Of a stretch of DNA of 64,000 nucleotides, positions 11,373 through 21,987 are shown one piece after another; position 1 is the stretch's first letter; every line of letters begins with the position of its first letter. Source of the DNA: Phialophora verrucosa (Eukaryota > Ascomycota > Eurotiomycetes > Chaetothyriales > Herpotrichiellaceae); NCBI GenBank assembly GCA_002099365.1, contig MSED01000006.1, positions 930,001 through 994,000 on the forward strand. The letters are read 5' to 3'. The notes under the pieces are model-generated. The model ran no database searches. It was not told the origin of the DNA and worked only from the letters and a program-made list of their open reading frames with translations. The position numbers and the translations under genes were made by a program.

Positions 11373-13287
11373 CTAGGGCCAGCGGAAGGCTTTCTCTCGG
11401 TCGCGTGGAAGACTCCTAGGCTGCTTCTTCGTACCATTGCACACCTTGCATCGATATTTCTCCTTGAGTATAGTCCCCTGGCCCTTACACTCCCGGCAGG
11501 CCGCTTGAATCAGCCGGATCGTGTGGTTGTCGATGCCCAGGTTATACTCGTTCACTTGCTTACAGTACTGGCAGTCCTTGATTTTGTCTTCCCTACCACC
11601 TATTCCATTACAAGCTTGGCATACGCTTTTGCTCGTGTTTGTGCTCTTGGTCGTTGTTCGGTTCCTGTTCGGGTATTTCTGCCCAGGGTTTGTGAGGCTC
11701 GAGTCAAGATCTTGGCTACGTTCACGCTGGGTTTTCCCCTCTCTTTCACATTCATCTCGTGGCCTTCCCATTCCGTTCTCTTCCTCCTTTGTGCGCCTCG
11801 TGGAGTTGTAAGAACGGCGAAGAGGTATGCTTCCCGCAGGTCTCCCACTGATGCCAGATCCACAGGGCAATTCCTGCGGCTCAGGGTTTCGCAGGTCCGT
11901 GAGGATCCTTTTGGGAATTTCTACGCCATTGGCGTTGAAGTATCTGAAAATCTGGGCTTCTGAGTCCCAATGTTTGGTTCGCACTGACCGGAAGCCTACT
12001 TGTGTTTCGAGCCCACAGTTACAATCAATCATCCGGCCATCGCCCGTGAGACGGCAAAATCGACTGATCGCGGGATTCCAGGATTTGGACAACCGTATAG
12101 CTAAGGGGTCAGTGACCACTGGCGACAATTGCGCAGGATCGGAAGTTGTTGTTCGTGACACGTTTCCCTGGAAACGACCTGACGGAAGGTTCTCCTGGTC
12201 CCCTGCTGAAGCTTCCACATTTTCAAAGGAAAGCGACTTCTGTGCGTTGGATTGCAGGCCCGGAGAGCGAGTGCCGAGGCGCCTTCCATTCACAACATCT
12301 TGCGTGCTGGATTGAGCACGGTTTGCATTTTTGGCGTTGCTGTGCTCTGATCTATCTCTTGGTGCACTGCACTCGGGACGAGTGGCCGATGGCGTCTCTG
12401 CCTCTTGAGAAGTGGTTTCCGAGGCGGAGAAACCAATGTTCGTCCATTGCTGCAGAAGTTGTTGGAGCACCTGACCGGAGTGTTGAAGGACAATGCGCTG
12501 TCGCTCTGCTGGATCGGTATAGACAGTGACCGATTGTGTCAGGCCAGCTAAGCTAATAGCTGTAGTAGAGACGATATCTATCTCCGTGCGAGATGGCTCG
12601 GCGCAAGCTTCGCCAGTGTCGATTCCAAGACTTCTTTCTTGTCGATCGACCTGTTCCTCAAGGCTAGACAGTTTCTCTTGAGCTTCGATATGGGCAAGAA
12701 GAGCGTTCTGTGCCTTGATGTTTTGCCTTCGCAGGTCGCTGTCGTGGGATGAAGAGCCATCTACGCCGGACTTGGCTCTGCGCCTACCATGTTGCCCGAA
12801 CATTAGCGATAGCGATAAGTCGAGCAAGAATAAAAACCACTGACCTGTGCGATCGCCTCTTCTTACCGGTGAAGATGATCGTGACGAGGAGCTGAACAGT
12901 ACTACGCAAGTAGTCAAGCTCTCCCACCAGAAACGCCACTCTGGACTTGGTGAAGTTCCACTTCACCTTCTGCAAAAATGAAACATCCTCCGTTCCATCC
13001 TTCGGGATGGGAAGTAGGTGTTCAATCTTTGTGAAGATCTGATTCGACCGGTAGTGCAACTCGTCGATCAGGTCGAAAGCGGCGTCAGTGAGGATAGGTT
13101 CGTCATCGTCTATTCGCTCCGTTAGGATGTCTAGGACGTTGGCATAAAGGTCGACATGACGCGCAATGCAATTGACTTCGTCCCTAGCGCTCGATGCATT
13201 AACGCCAAACTCGTACAAGGTCTTTGTTAGTTGGATGCCAAAGCTTGCTATGCCAACGATGGATGCGACGGCGGCAGCCTCAGCCAG
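11373..13287 (-). pseudogene. Fungal STAND-type N-terminal domain protein with C-terminal CXXC zinc motifs; start codon lost at a junction
   Basis: Two exons on the minus strand, 13287-12845 and 12783-11373, joined by a 61-base intron (GTCAGT...GTAG) and encoding about 617 residues. The N-terminus, LAEAAAVASIVGIASFGIQL, matches the helical N-terminal domain seen on many fungal STAND/NLR-like and related proteins, which normally begin Met-Ala-Glu-Ala. Here the expected ATG position reads CTG (13287-13285), and no in-frame ATG lies between it and the domain. The upstream DNA belongs to the neighbouring beta-helix gene. After a Ser/Thr/Gln-rich middle, the C-terminus carries four Cys-X2-Cys pairs (CQACNGIG, CQYCK, CRECKGQG, CKVCNGT), resembling a DnaJ-type zinc module. 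The gene is otherwise open, so the break may be recent, or translation may use CTG or another start. The biochemical role is unknown; such N-domains occur in fungal non-self recognition. Confidence 0.6.
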
Positions 13288-13976
13288 TGAAGAACGTCCT
13301 CGTGGCGGGATTCCAGATCCAGGGCTTCTCCGGGCTGGACGTTGCCGTCGTTGGAGGCCAGGGCGTCCAGGTGGTGGGTAACACGCTCCACGACAGCGCT
13401 CAGTACGGTGCCTTGACGGTCGGCTCCAAAAGTACGCACATCGACGCCAACATCGTCTTTTCCACGGCCGATTTGCTTTATATCGGTGTCTGCATGGACG
13501 ACTTCTCAGACGTGCAGATCACCAACAACCACCTCAGTAACTACGCGGTGGGCCTCTGCGTGCAGACCGCCGGCGCATACCTCTACAACAACCAAATCGC
13601 CGACACCTGCTGGGGCGTGTTCGTCGACCCCGGTACGCTGGGCGCACACGTCGTTAGCAACCATGTCAGCAGCCCGAATCCCATCTGTGCCACCTTCCCG
13701 GACGCGTCGCTCTCCGGCATCGTGCTGAACGGTGCATCCGGCACCGAGGTCAAGGGCAACACCTTTGAAGGCATGACGGCCGGGGGTGTCCCGAACGTGT
13801 TGGCTGGAGGGATAGGTATCGTCGACGACCCCATCACCGCGGCGACTTCCTCGGGCAACACCGTCACGGGAAATGTTCTGCGGAACAACGACATCGATAT
13901 CTACGTCCAGACCAACGGGACCGGGAACATCATCGAGGGAAATCAATGCACGACTCCAGCTGAGCTGTGCAGCTAA
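13287..13976 (+). pseudogene. Parallel beta-helix repeat protein, 3' fragment
   Basis: Encodes 229 residues of a right-handed parallel beta-helix protein, starting at VKNVLVAGFQIQGFSG and running through repeated turns of about 22-25 residues. Regular NN/GN turn motifs recur (VVGNTLHDS, ITNNHLSNY, LYNNQIADT, VSNHVSSP, VKGNTFEGM, VTGNVLRNN, IEGNQCTTP), as in pectate-lyase-like and NosD-like folds. The family normally has a signal peptide and several earlier coils. Those are absent, because the frame upstream of 13287 runs antisense through the STAND-N-domain gene. The nearest in-frame ATG (13263) lies in that antisense DNA. I read it as a 5'-truncated fragment. Extracellular carbohydrate-active or scaffold function is typical of the fold, but no catalytic residues can be assigned. 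Confidence 0.65.
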
Positions 13977-14108
13977 GCAAGGAGGACCTCAAACGAGACC
14001 GAGGAGACCAGATTGGGTTTGTTCTTGGCAGAGAGACATGGTTGTATCTGTCCAATTCTTCCACCCGAATTATCAACAACAATCTCAGCTACGCAAATCA
14101 TGAAACAA

Positions 14109-16531
14109 TCAAGTGTTGAGATAAAAAGCCAAGTCGACAGTCTCGCCATTCTTCTCTTTCTCCTCCGCTTCCGTTTCAAGCTGCGTGAATCCATTGCCCA
14201 GAACCGCCTTCCACCGATTCCCACTCCAGTATCGGATGTCAAAGTCCTCGCCCTGGAAACTCGTCAGTTAGCAGTTGCCACGAAGGCTCAGGGTAGAAGA
14301 CGGGAGACAAAAACTTCGAAAGCCTGCTACTGCGACACTCGTATGTTGCGATATTGTGAACCAAAAAGGTCGAGCGAACACATACCCTGATCTCGCGGAG
14401 TATGACCTCGCGGTAGAGCAGCGCACTGCCCGGCCATGTCGCGGTGACCCGTCCGTCGACCCGATGGTTCTTGTACCAGCTCTTACAGCCGCCTGTTATG
14501 TTCGTTAGCGGAGGTTCTGTTTTCACAAAACCAAAGGCAGCAAGAAGAGGGAGGAGCAGATGCCGAGACAGGGACCGAAGTAGGTAACCCCGAAGCCCAC
14601 GAGGTGAAGACTGGGAAAGCGAGAACCGAGGACTACGTCTCTGAGCCAGGTGTGCCAGGTCGGCAGAATCCCTCTCCGATCACGCACGCAAACAAGCAGG
14701 GATGGAATGGAACTCACCAGTCCAAGTCAAAGTTTCATGAATCTTGTCCCCGTACCTCACGAACTCATCCGTCGCATCCTGCGTAGGGGCCACGCTTTTA
14801 ATCCCCTCGCCCGCAATCTTATGCAGCCACCGACAAATATACTCGGCCGTCCAGGTCATGCTGGTCAACAACGTGCCGTGGCCGACCGTGGCGTTCGGGC
14901 CCGTGAAGATGAAATAGTTAGGCATATCTGGACACGCTACACTGAGGTACGATTCGGGCTCGACGGCCCATTTCTGCGCAAGGGTGACCCCACCGCGGCC
15001 CTGGACGGGGTAATGCGGGATATGGGAGACATCGAAGCCCGTGGCGCACACGATGACGTCGACGTCATGGTGCGTTCCAGAGGCTGTTTCGAGGCCAGTG
15101 GGCGTGATGCGGGTGATGGGGGACTTCTCCAGCGTCACGGTCGGGAGGAGGAAGGATTCGAGATATCCCTCGCCGGGCGTGAGGCGGCGACAGCCGAGCG
15201 TCCAGTTGGGGATCAGTTTTTCGCACAGGGAAGGGTCGTTGTTCAGGGCGGCGCGCATGCGGGAAACAGTGATTTCGGTGGATTTGGTGTTTTGGGGCGA
15301 GTCTTTGCGGAACTGGTATCCCCCGGCCAGGGAGTTAGCGTGTCCGTCAATCAGTCACTCTCCCACTGGAGAGAAAAATCCCAACGCCACATACCAGACG
15401 GAACCCCTTGTTCATACCGTGCTGGAGCATCTTTCTGTACGCTTTGTGCTTGGCTGGGTTGCGGAAACGAGTCTTGTCCCGGCTTGTATATCGAGGGTTG
15501 AAGTTACTGCCGACTTCTTCGTCACTGCCGTCCACGTCCGCCATGTCGACACCCACATCGCCGTTGACCATTTCTTGGTCTCCCTTTTCCTCGGGCTCGG
15601 GATCGCCTTGATCACCCACGCCGAGTGCCTGGCCTAGACTCTGGGTGATCCAAGTGGCCTCGCGTTGGAAACTTATGATCTGCGTGCCTGGAAGTTTGGC
15701 CATTTGAGGTAGAATCTGGATGGCTGACGAGCCGTTACCGATGATGCCGATTTGTTTGTGAGAGTAGTCGTACGAATGGTCCCATGCGGCGGAGTGGACT
15801 TTGTGACCTTGGAAGTCGTGGATACCGGGGATATCGGGCCACTTCCATTGACTGTGCAGATGAGATGGGTCAGCTCCAGAGGTGATGGAGGGTCGTTAGG
15901 TGCCAACACCCTGACGACGAGATCCTTGTCTCCTTTCGCAGCATCGGCGGAACTCACCTCAAGAACCCCTGAGCCGAAACAAGCACATCAGCAAACTCGT
16001 CTCGCTCCTCCTGGCCGTTCTTCCGCACCCGGATCTTCCATTTTCCTTCATCTTCCAACCACTCGAGGGCAATCACTCTGGTGTTGAATTGAACATCCCT
16101 CCTCAGATTCCACTTTGTGGCCACTTTCTCGACGTATTCGAGGATTTCATCACCATCGGCGTAAAACTTCGACCAGTTCGGATTGGGGTCGAAGGGGAAT
16201 GCCTTCACAAACAAGTCAACCGGTCAGTGGTCCCACATCCGGCGCAATATCTCCAAGCGACAGGGATACTGACATAGATATGAGCAGGCACGTCACACTG
16301 CACCCCCGGATAGGTATTCACGCGCCACGTGCCTCCGACATCATCATTGGCTTCGAAGATGACATGGTCAATGAAATCTTGCAGCTCCGGCTGTTCATGT
16401 TGAATCTTATGGGCCAATATCAATCCTGAGAAGCCAGCGCCAATTGTAGCGACTCTGAGTTTGCGCTTCTTGTACGCATGTTCACTGGAGAGCGGGACAC
16501 AGATTTCCTTCAGCCTTTCTGACGAGACCAT
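14109..16531 (-). CDS. Baeyer-Villiger-type flavin monooxygenase
   Basis: FAD- and NADPH-dependent monooxygenase that would insert oxygen next to a ketone. Six exons on the minus strand (16531-16274, 16202-15958, 15851-15395, 15312-14718, 14492-14386, 14252-14109) join in frame to give 601 residues. GAGFSG (residues 31-36) is the FAD Rossmann motif and GNGSSA (206-211) the NADPH one. Between them lies a perfect type I Baeyer-Villiger fingerprint, FQGHKVHSAAWD (181-192), of form FXGXXXHXXXW. The conserved CRRLTPGEGYLE and VCATGF segments follow. An acidic insertion of about 35 residues (near 248-283, rich in Asp/Glu/Gly) is unusual. The 225-base intron between 14492 and 14718 is long for this genome but has a good CTAAC branch point. 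The start at 16531 is chosen over an in-frame ATG at 16612, which would add 27 residues. Substrate unknown; ketones, steroids and polyketides are all family precedents. Confidence 0.82.
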
Positions 16532-16950
16532 GGTTGGTGATATCTGTGAGGCGACGAGAGAAAGACGCGAAGATACTTTCGCCGAGGAGGTCTGTTTATG
16601 CTTAACAGACATATCTGGGAAACAAGGCGGCAATAGGTCAACGACTAATAATGATGTTGCCGAAGGGTGTACGGTCTCCTCACGCGAGTCCTTCATATCC
16701 GAATTGGAGACAATACGTTCAACAGCCTCGGGGAACAACCGTAGGTAGCGAGTCAAAGGGAGTATCGCTGGATCTTCCCCGCAGTGGGTTCGCTTTACAT
16801 CTGTTAGAATGGCAATTGATAGGCGCACATGGCTGGGCCAGAATACTCAGGTGCTCATGTTGATGAGATCAGATGCGGTCGACTGTAGGACGGGGGTGAG
16901 CAGAATAATACCAAATGACGCGGCGTCTCACCCATAAGATGAGGCCACTG
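16532..16950. other. Intergenic spacer, BVMO 5' side
   Basis: Four hundred bases between the dehydrogenase stop and the monooxygenase start, both on the minus strand. The monooxygenase frame stays open to about 16828 but shows no conserved sequence there. Confidence 0.45.
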
Positions 16951-18606
16951 TTATATATATTTGTACGGATTCATAATCCCGTTGGGATCATAAAGGTCCT
17001 TTATCTGCTTCATAAGTTTCAGCATGGTGCCGCTTCGCTGGTATCCAATGTATTTCTTCTTCGCAATGCCGAGGCCGTGTTCGGCACTGATACTCCCCTT
17101 CCGTTTCTGAATCCACTCGTAGACCCATGGTTCAATTGCTTCTTCGACCTCTTTGGTGTATTTCCTGACAGGGACATTGAGGTGTAGATTGCCGTCACCC
17201 ATGTGCCCATAGCCGACCACTGCAATTGCTGGGTAGGAGTCGTCGTCACCTACCAGGCCCTTGGAGTTCAATCGCTCCCGGGTTTCTTCGACGAGACTGT
17301 ACAATTCTTTGATGGGGATGGACAAGTCGTATTTGTATGTGCCGCCAAAGTGTCCGATGGCTTCAGTGATGCCCTCGCGCCAACCCCACAGCTGCCGGAC
17401 TTGTGTCTCGTCTTGGGCCAGTACACCGTCTGAGACGATTTCTTCACTCATGACGTATTCCAAGAAACCCTCAAGCTTCTCGCTATCGTGGTCTGTGTTT
17501 GAGCCGCTCGTTTCAATCAAGCAGTAAAACGGGTGGTCGCCATCAAGAGGCCTTTTGTTGCCCGTCACTTGGTGTACAAACCCCTGACTCCGCGCATCCA
17601 TGAGCTCGAAAGCGGACAGGATCTCACCAAGGTGAATTTTTGCCTCTTTGTAGGCCCTTTGTACATGCTCGAAGGAGGGAAGCCCGAAGTAAGCAACGTT
17701 TATCGCCTTGGACCTTTGTGCGCAATGGATCGAGACACCTGTGATGATGCCAATGGTCCCTTCTCCACCAATGAACAGCTGTTTCAAGTCGTAGCCGGTA
17801 TTGTTCTTCCGCAACGTGGATAGATCGTCGAAGATGGTGCCATCCGGCAACACACCCTCGATCCCGAGAACGTTTCCGTGGAGCGAGCCATACCGTAACA
17901 GTCGGAGTCCTCCAGCATTGGTAGCCACATTTCCACCTATTTGAGCTGAGCCTTTCGCACCAAGGTCGAGGGGATAGAGATGATTATGTTCGGCTAGAAA
18001 ATTATCGGCGATTTCCATGATAACACCTCCATCAACGACCAGAATGCCACTGATGTCGTCGAAGCTTCGAATCTTGTTCATCCGAGACAGGTTGATCACA
18101 ATCTCATCGAAGACCGGTACACTGCCTCCAACCAAGCCCGAGTTACCCCCCTGGGGTACCACAGCAAGCTTATTATCATTGCAATATTTCAAGACTTTGC
18201 TCACTTCTTCCGTGCTCTTCGGCTTTAAGACCAGCTTGGTATGACCTCTGTACTTCTTCATCCAGTCTCTATTAAAGGGTTCAAGATCATCTGTCGCGTC
18301 TTTCGTCAAGCCATCAATGACAGCAGCATCGTCGCCCAGTGCAGACTTGAAGAACTGGACGTGTTCGTCCGTGAGCTCTGAAAACCTCGAGTCGCGCTTC
18401 AGGGAAGGGTACATGTCCGTCGTATATTTGACATCGTGATGAGGTTCTGCCGGGTCGCTTCGCCGTCGACTTGTCGCTGAGAAGCTCCGCACCGGCTCAT
18501 AAGAAGCCCGTATTGCCGGGCACTGTGTGATCTGGGGTCGAAGGATCGAAGGCCGCCTCGTCTGGCGCAGCAAACGCGCGAGACCCCTTGAAGCCGAGCC
18601 AGACAT
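16951..18606 (-). CDS. Mitochondrial FAD-linked D-2-hydroxyglutarate / D-lactate dehydrogenase
   Basis: Flavoprotein oxidising a D-2-hydroxy acid to the 2-keto acid. A single exon of 551 residues starts at MSGSASRG (18606); the codon at 18630 is GTG and not a likely start. The first 60 residues are rich in Arg and Ser with no acidic run, as expected for a mitochondrial presequence. The FAD-binding PCMH domain shows VVPQGGNSGLVGGSVP, LGAKGSAQIGGNVATNAGG and IGGEGTIGIITGVS. The C-terminal FAD-oxidase domain carries VGYGHMGDGNLHLNV, with the metal-binding His, and SAEHGLG followed by DPNGIMNPYKY. This order matches yeast Dld2/Dld3 and animal D2HGDH rather than cytosolic vanillyl-alcohol oxidases. 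It looks like a housekeeping gene without lesions. Confidence 0.88.
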   Translation of the reverse strand: MSGSASRGLARLLRQTRRPSILRPQITQCPAIRASYEPVRSFSATSRRRSDPAEPHHDVKYTTDMYPSLKRDSRFSELTDEHVQFFKSALGDDAAVIDGLTKDATDDLEPFNRDWMKKYRGHTKLVLKPKSTEEVSKVLKYCNDNKLAVVPQGGNSGLVGGSVPVFDEIVINLSRMNKIRSFDDISGILVVDGGVIMEIADNFLAEHNHLYPLDLGAKGSAQIGGNVATNAGGLRLLRYGSLHGNVLGIEGVLPDGTIFDDLSTLRKNNTGYDLKQLFIGGEGTIGIITGVSIHCAQRSKAINVAYFGLPSFEHVQRAYKEAKIHLGEILSAFELMDARSQGFVHQVTGNKRPLDGDHPFYCLIETSGSNTDHDSEKLEGFLEYVMSEEIVSDGVLAQDETQVRQLWGWREGITEAIGHFGGTYKYDLSIPIKELYSLVEETRERLNSKGLVGDDDSYPAIAVVGYGHMGDGNLHLNVPVRKYTKEVEEAIEPWVYEWIQKRKGSISAEHGLGIAKKKYIGYQRSGTMLKLMKQIKDLYDPNGIMNPYKYI

Positions 18607-19163
18607 CTTGGACGGCTCCTTCACTACCACATCAAAGCTCGGGAAAAATGAACTGCGTCACGATAAATAACACCATCTATGCTCGTACTCGAGACTCGAG
18701 CGAAAAGTGACGACAAGCTGCAACGGCATTCGAGCCGAACATCGGCGCCGCACTTTTTCCGAGCCCTTGACCTTAAAGCAGCGGTGACAAAAAGTCCATG
18801 TCCGAGACCAGCTGAGTTGCGGGGAAGACGCCCTGAAGCTAGGCAGGCCACTAACTTAGGCTTCCCTAGCCCACTTTAGGGGCGTTTGCGAGGGCTGTGA
18901 GCAGCCGAGACTGGGACTGCATTCCTATCTACCACTAATTACTCCATACTCACAGTGACCTCCCCTTCGTAACACTACATCACTGGTCTTGACATTGGGT
19001 GGACGGCCAGAGCAATATCGCTCGAATTGCTGACTGGTTGCTGATCAATTGCCGAGCTCCGGGAAGCATATCGCGAGGTCAGCTTGTTTAAAGGACACCT
19101 AACATCTCACTCTCACTGCCAATTCCATCCACAAACATTTGAATCCGGAACTGGACCACGATC
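18607..19163. other. Bidirectional promoter region
   Basis: The dehydrogenase (minus) and luciferase-domain gene (plus) diverge from this 557-base spacer. No gene, RNA or repeat recognised inside it. Confidence 0.5.
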
Positions 19164-19949
19164 ATGGATTCACTCACCTCAACACTCACGACTCAGTACC
19201 GCAGACTTCTTGATGCCATCAACGCGCGTCCCCGTCAGGCAATCACCACAGCAACGGCCGCGGCATTGACCTTCTCCCTCGCATGGGTCATCAGTGACTT
19301 CTACGCCTGGAAATCCTTCGGCACAGGAGGAACACCTCCAACTTGGGCCGGATACTGGCGCATGACCAAGATCCGGATCAATCGACTGCTTCTGTTTGGC
19401 AAGGATGATCTATCCGACCCTTCACCACTCTCATCAGCCGGACCCAAGTATCTCGATAGCAATGCCATTCCGGCTCGCGAAGGATCCAGACCAGCAATCA
19501 TGGCTCGGACCATGCCTCAGCGCCAAGTTCCCTACAAGCCCGGCAGAGTCGAACGGGACGTCGAAGAGCGCGTGAAATCTATGATGGCCACCTTTGCAGC
19601 CAGACACCCCTCGATACTTGACCTTCGACCCAGCAAGACCGAAGGCGGGAGCACCGATGCAATCTACGCGAAGCCCTCACTGGAGACGCTCAATGACAGA
19701 GCAAGGAACAACAAGATGCTCGGCACAGAGATCGCGCACGCTCATCCGTCTGAGGGGAGTTTGCACGTGTGGCTTTCCGAGGCCGATGCAAAGACCGTGG
19801 TCGAGAAGGGGTGGGGAATGAGATTTCCCCTGAAGTTCATTGATAAGGGCTGGGTCATGATTTATGCCCCGAGAACAATGGCAGAGGTGGATGTTGTAGA
19901 GAAGATCGTGAAGGCGGGGATTTCCTGGATTGCAGGCGTTGAGGTTTAA
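19164..19949 (+). CDS. Luciferase-domain (DUF5519-like) membrane-anchored protein
   Basis: Single exon of 261 residues. An N-terminal hydrophobic helix (about residues 28-46, ATAAALTFSLAWVISDFYAW) should anchor it in a membrane. The C-terminal 75 residues contain EIAHAHPSEGSLHVWLSEADAK followed by KGWGMRFPL and KGWVMIYAPR. These are the conserved blocks of the fungal domain annotated as luciferase domain (PF17648), named from similarity to a region of dinoflagellate luciferase. Proteins of this family are widespread in ascomycetes and have no known light-emitting activity. The His-containing HAHPSEGSLHVWLS stretch is the best candidate for a functional site. The gene diverges from the D-2-hydroxyacid dehydrogenase. 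Confidence 0.72.
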   Translation: MDSLTSTLTTQYRRLLDAINARPRQAITTATAAALTFSLAWVISDFYAWKSFGTGGTPPTWAGYWRMTKIRINRLLLFGKDDLSDPSPLSSAGPKYLDSNAIPAREGSRPAIMARTMPQRQVPYKPGRVERDVEERVKSMMATFAARHPSILDLRPSKTEGGSTDAIYAKPSLETLNDRARNNKMLGTEIAHAHPSEGSLHVWLSEADAKTVVEKGWGMRFPLKFIDKGWVMIYAPRTMAEVDVVEKIVKAGISWIAGVEV

Positions 19950-20248
19950 ATCTGGTGACTGGTTCCCGGAAATTAAGCACATCTCTGCTTTTACGACCGT
20001 GGTTTCATTCTTGCGCGCGACATCTTGATATGCCCAATCCTCGTGTGGACTAGCGAGGGCGTGGATGAGGACATCGCCCGGCTACGCTTGCTTCTTCTTT
20101 CTGTCAAACGTACTTGTGCCGTCCATACAAAAGTAATGGTCCCTTTGGTCTCTCCAAAACCGCTTCCTCGCCTTCATATCTGACGCTTGATGACCATCGC
20201 TTCCGTTGAACTCTCCCGTTCCTTACTCCCTTACTTCCTCGCTTCCCG

Positions 20249-21254
20249 TCACGCGTAGTTGCCACTCTGGCTCAACTGGTTCTCATACAGCGGCAATCTC
20301 TCCACCTCCCTCACCCACAACCTCCAAGGCTTATCATGAAACGCCTCATTCATGACCGAACATCCGACGACCTGCTCCGCGGTGAGGGCTTGAAACCCGA
20401 TCCCCATTCCCTCCCTGTAGGTTGTCTCGTCGTCGATCGTCCCGCTCTGCGCAATACTCATGGCCTTGGTCTGCGCCTCGGCATTGATCCTCGTATAGAT
20501 GCCGCGATACACCGCGGTGACGAGACCCCGCCCCACGACCGTGAACCCGTGGCGTCTCATCAACACGACCGTTTCCTCAGGCTCCGGCGGTTCTGCCGCC
20601 GCCGCGGATCCCTCGGCCGCCACGAACTGCTCGGCCAACGCGGCGCCGAAGCGCGCATTGTTGATCAACATGTCCTGCTGCTCGCCCTTTCGATACAGCG
20701 GGGCGATGTCGAAGACTTTGACGCCCTTGCTCCCTAGGAAGCCACTCATGTGGTAGACGGCCTTGAGCTTCACGCCCATGCTCACCACGTAGGGCAGGAC
20801 TTCCTCGGCGTGCGAGTGGATTACGCAGTTCACGCTGCCGAACCGCTTGAAGATCTCCCCGTGGATGAACCGCTCCGAGTATCCCTTCTGGGCGTGAGGG
20901 TCTACGGGCGACGAATCGGAGACGTTGTAGTGGATCAGGTCGGCGGGGGAGGAAACCATCGCGGGAGCCATCTGTGTGTGTGTGTTGTGTCCTTGTTAGC
21001 CAGCCCCGTACTCGTACCATTCAGTTGCGGACATCACGATGGCCACGGGGGCGGTAATCTAGCGAATAAAAATAAAAGAACCTCGAACTTACATATCCAC
21101 ACATGATATACTTGGTCGCGTCGAGGGGGTGGCGGATAGAAACGTGCCCGTACGCGTCGACCACGCCGTGGTGGTGAAGGATGTGGTTCGCCGAGATGAG
21201 ATCCCGCAGGGCGTTTGTGAGGATTTGTTCATCGGAGGAAGAGGCGGTGGCCAT
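20249..21254 (-). CDS. Class II aldolase/adducin-domain protein
   Basis: Zn-dependent class II aldolase-fold protein of 294 residues, from exons 21254-21093 and 20971-20249. The 121-base intron has a GTAAGT donor and a (CA)n-CAG acceptor and is phase 0. After an N-terminal helix (LRDLISANHILHHHGVVDAY) come GHVSIRHP, then VNCVIHSHAEEVLPY, where His106 and His108 would bind Zn. A third His follows in VVLMRRHGF (His195). This is the fuculose-aldolase arrangement with three metal ligands. Related fungal genes are annotated as aldolase or decarboxylase and sit in sugar-acid or secondary metabolism, so the reaction is open. An Ala/Glu/Pro-rich insertion (about 169-187, SAAAAEPPEPEE) is unusual. The Kozak context and splice frames support both ends. 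Confidence 0.78.
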
Positions 21255-21987
21255 GTTGCTGCCGTTCTGCTGGCCTGAGTGCTGTTGCTAATGACTTACA
21301 GTATGTTGGGAGTTGAATTCGGTGGTTCGCGTCTATCCTGTGTCACTGAAAACGTGTTGCTTCTTCTGTCCGATGAGGAAATGTCCCAATACTGCGGGTA
21401 GCTAGAACACGTCACACTCAGTTGACCACTTTGGTCCAATCCAATATTGTGTCTTCGCTGGCCCTGGATCAGTTATTCCCCAGCAATCACTCCGACTCTG
21501 CAGTAATTACTTCCCAGCGACCCCTCCGTCTTGGAGACTCCCGCGTCTCCAGCTCTGGGAGGCTAAGCTCTGAGAAGCAGCTCGGTCATGATCCTGCCGA
21601 CTCAGAGACTTATTAGTGCCCAGTGGCAGGCCTGGCTTCTAGCTGTCAGCACTCACAGTCACCTGAAGGCCACCTGAAAGGAGGGAGGAAGTGGGGCCCC
21701 AAGCATCTTCATCGGGCCGGTATCTAAAATAGCGAAAAGCGGAGGCGGGGAACTGCCCGGAGAGTCAAGGTGGGCAGCCTAAAGAGCCTAGCTGGGTGAC
21801 TACGGGGGCGATTGTCTTGATATTGCTCGCATCGGGATTAACTGCAAGATGGGACAGTATTCCCAAAGTCGGATTCATAAATTCAAGCGCAGGACTCTCT
21901 CTGGTTGTCCTCATAATTTCGAATATCCTCCCATTCACATCTGCACCACGAAATGGTTGTCTGAATCCCTCCGCTCACTGCGCCATT
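21255..21987. other. Intergenic region
   Basis: Seven hundred bases 5' of the aldolase gene and 3' of the ABM-like gene. No coding pattern, RNA gene or repeat recognised. Confidence 0.5.

Noticed and set aside
13506..13946. Minus-strand frame antisense to the beta-helix fragment
   Set aside because: Repeat structure belongs to the plus strand; the antisense frame is a composition effect.
20336..20756. Plus-strand frames antisense to the class II aldolase
   Set aside because: No motif; the sense strand carries the His ligands and a consistent splice frame.
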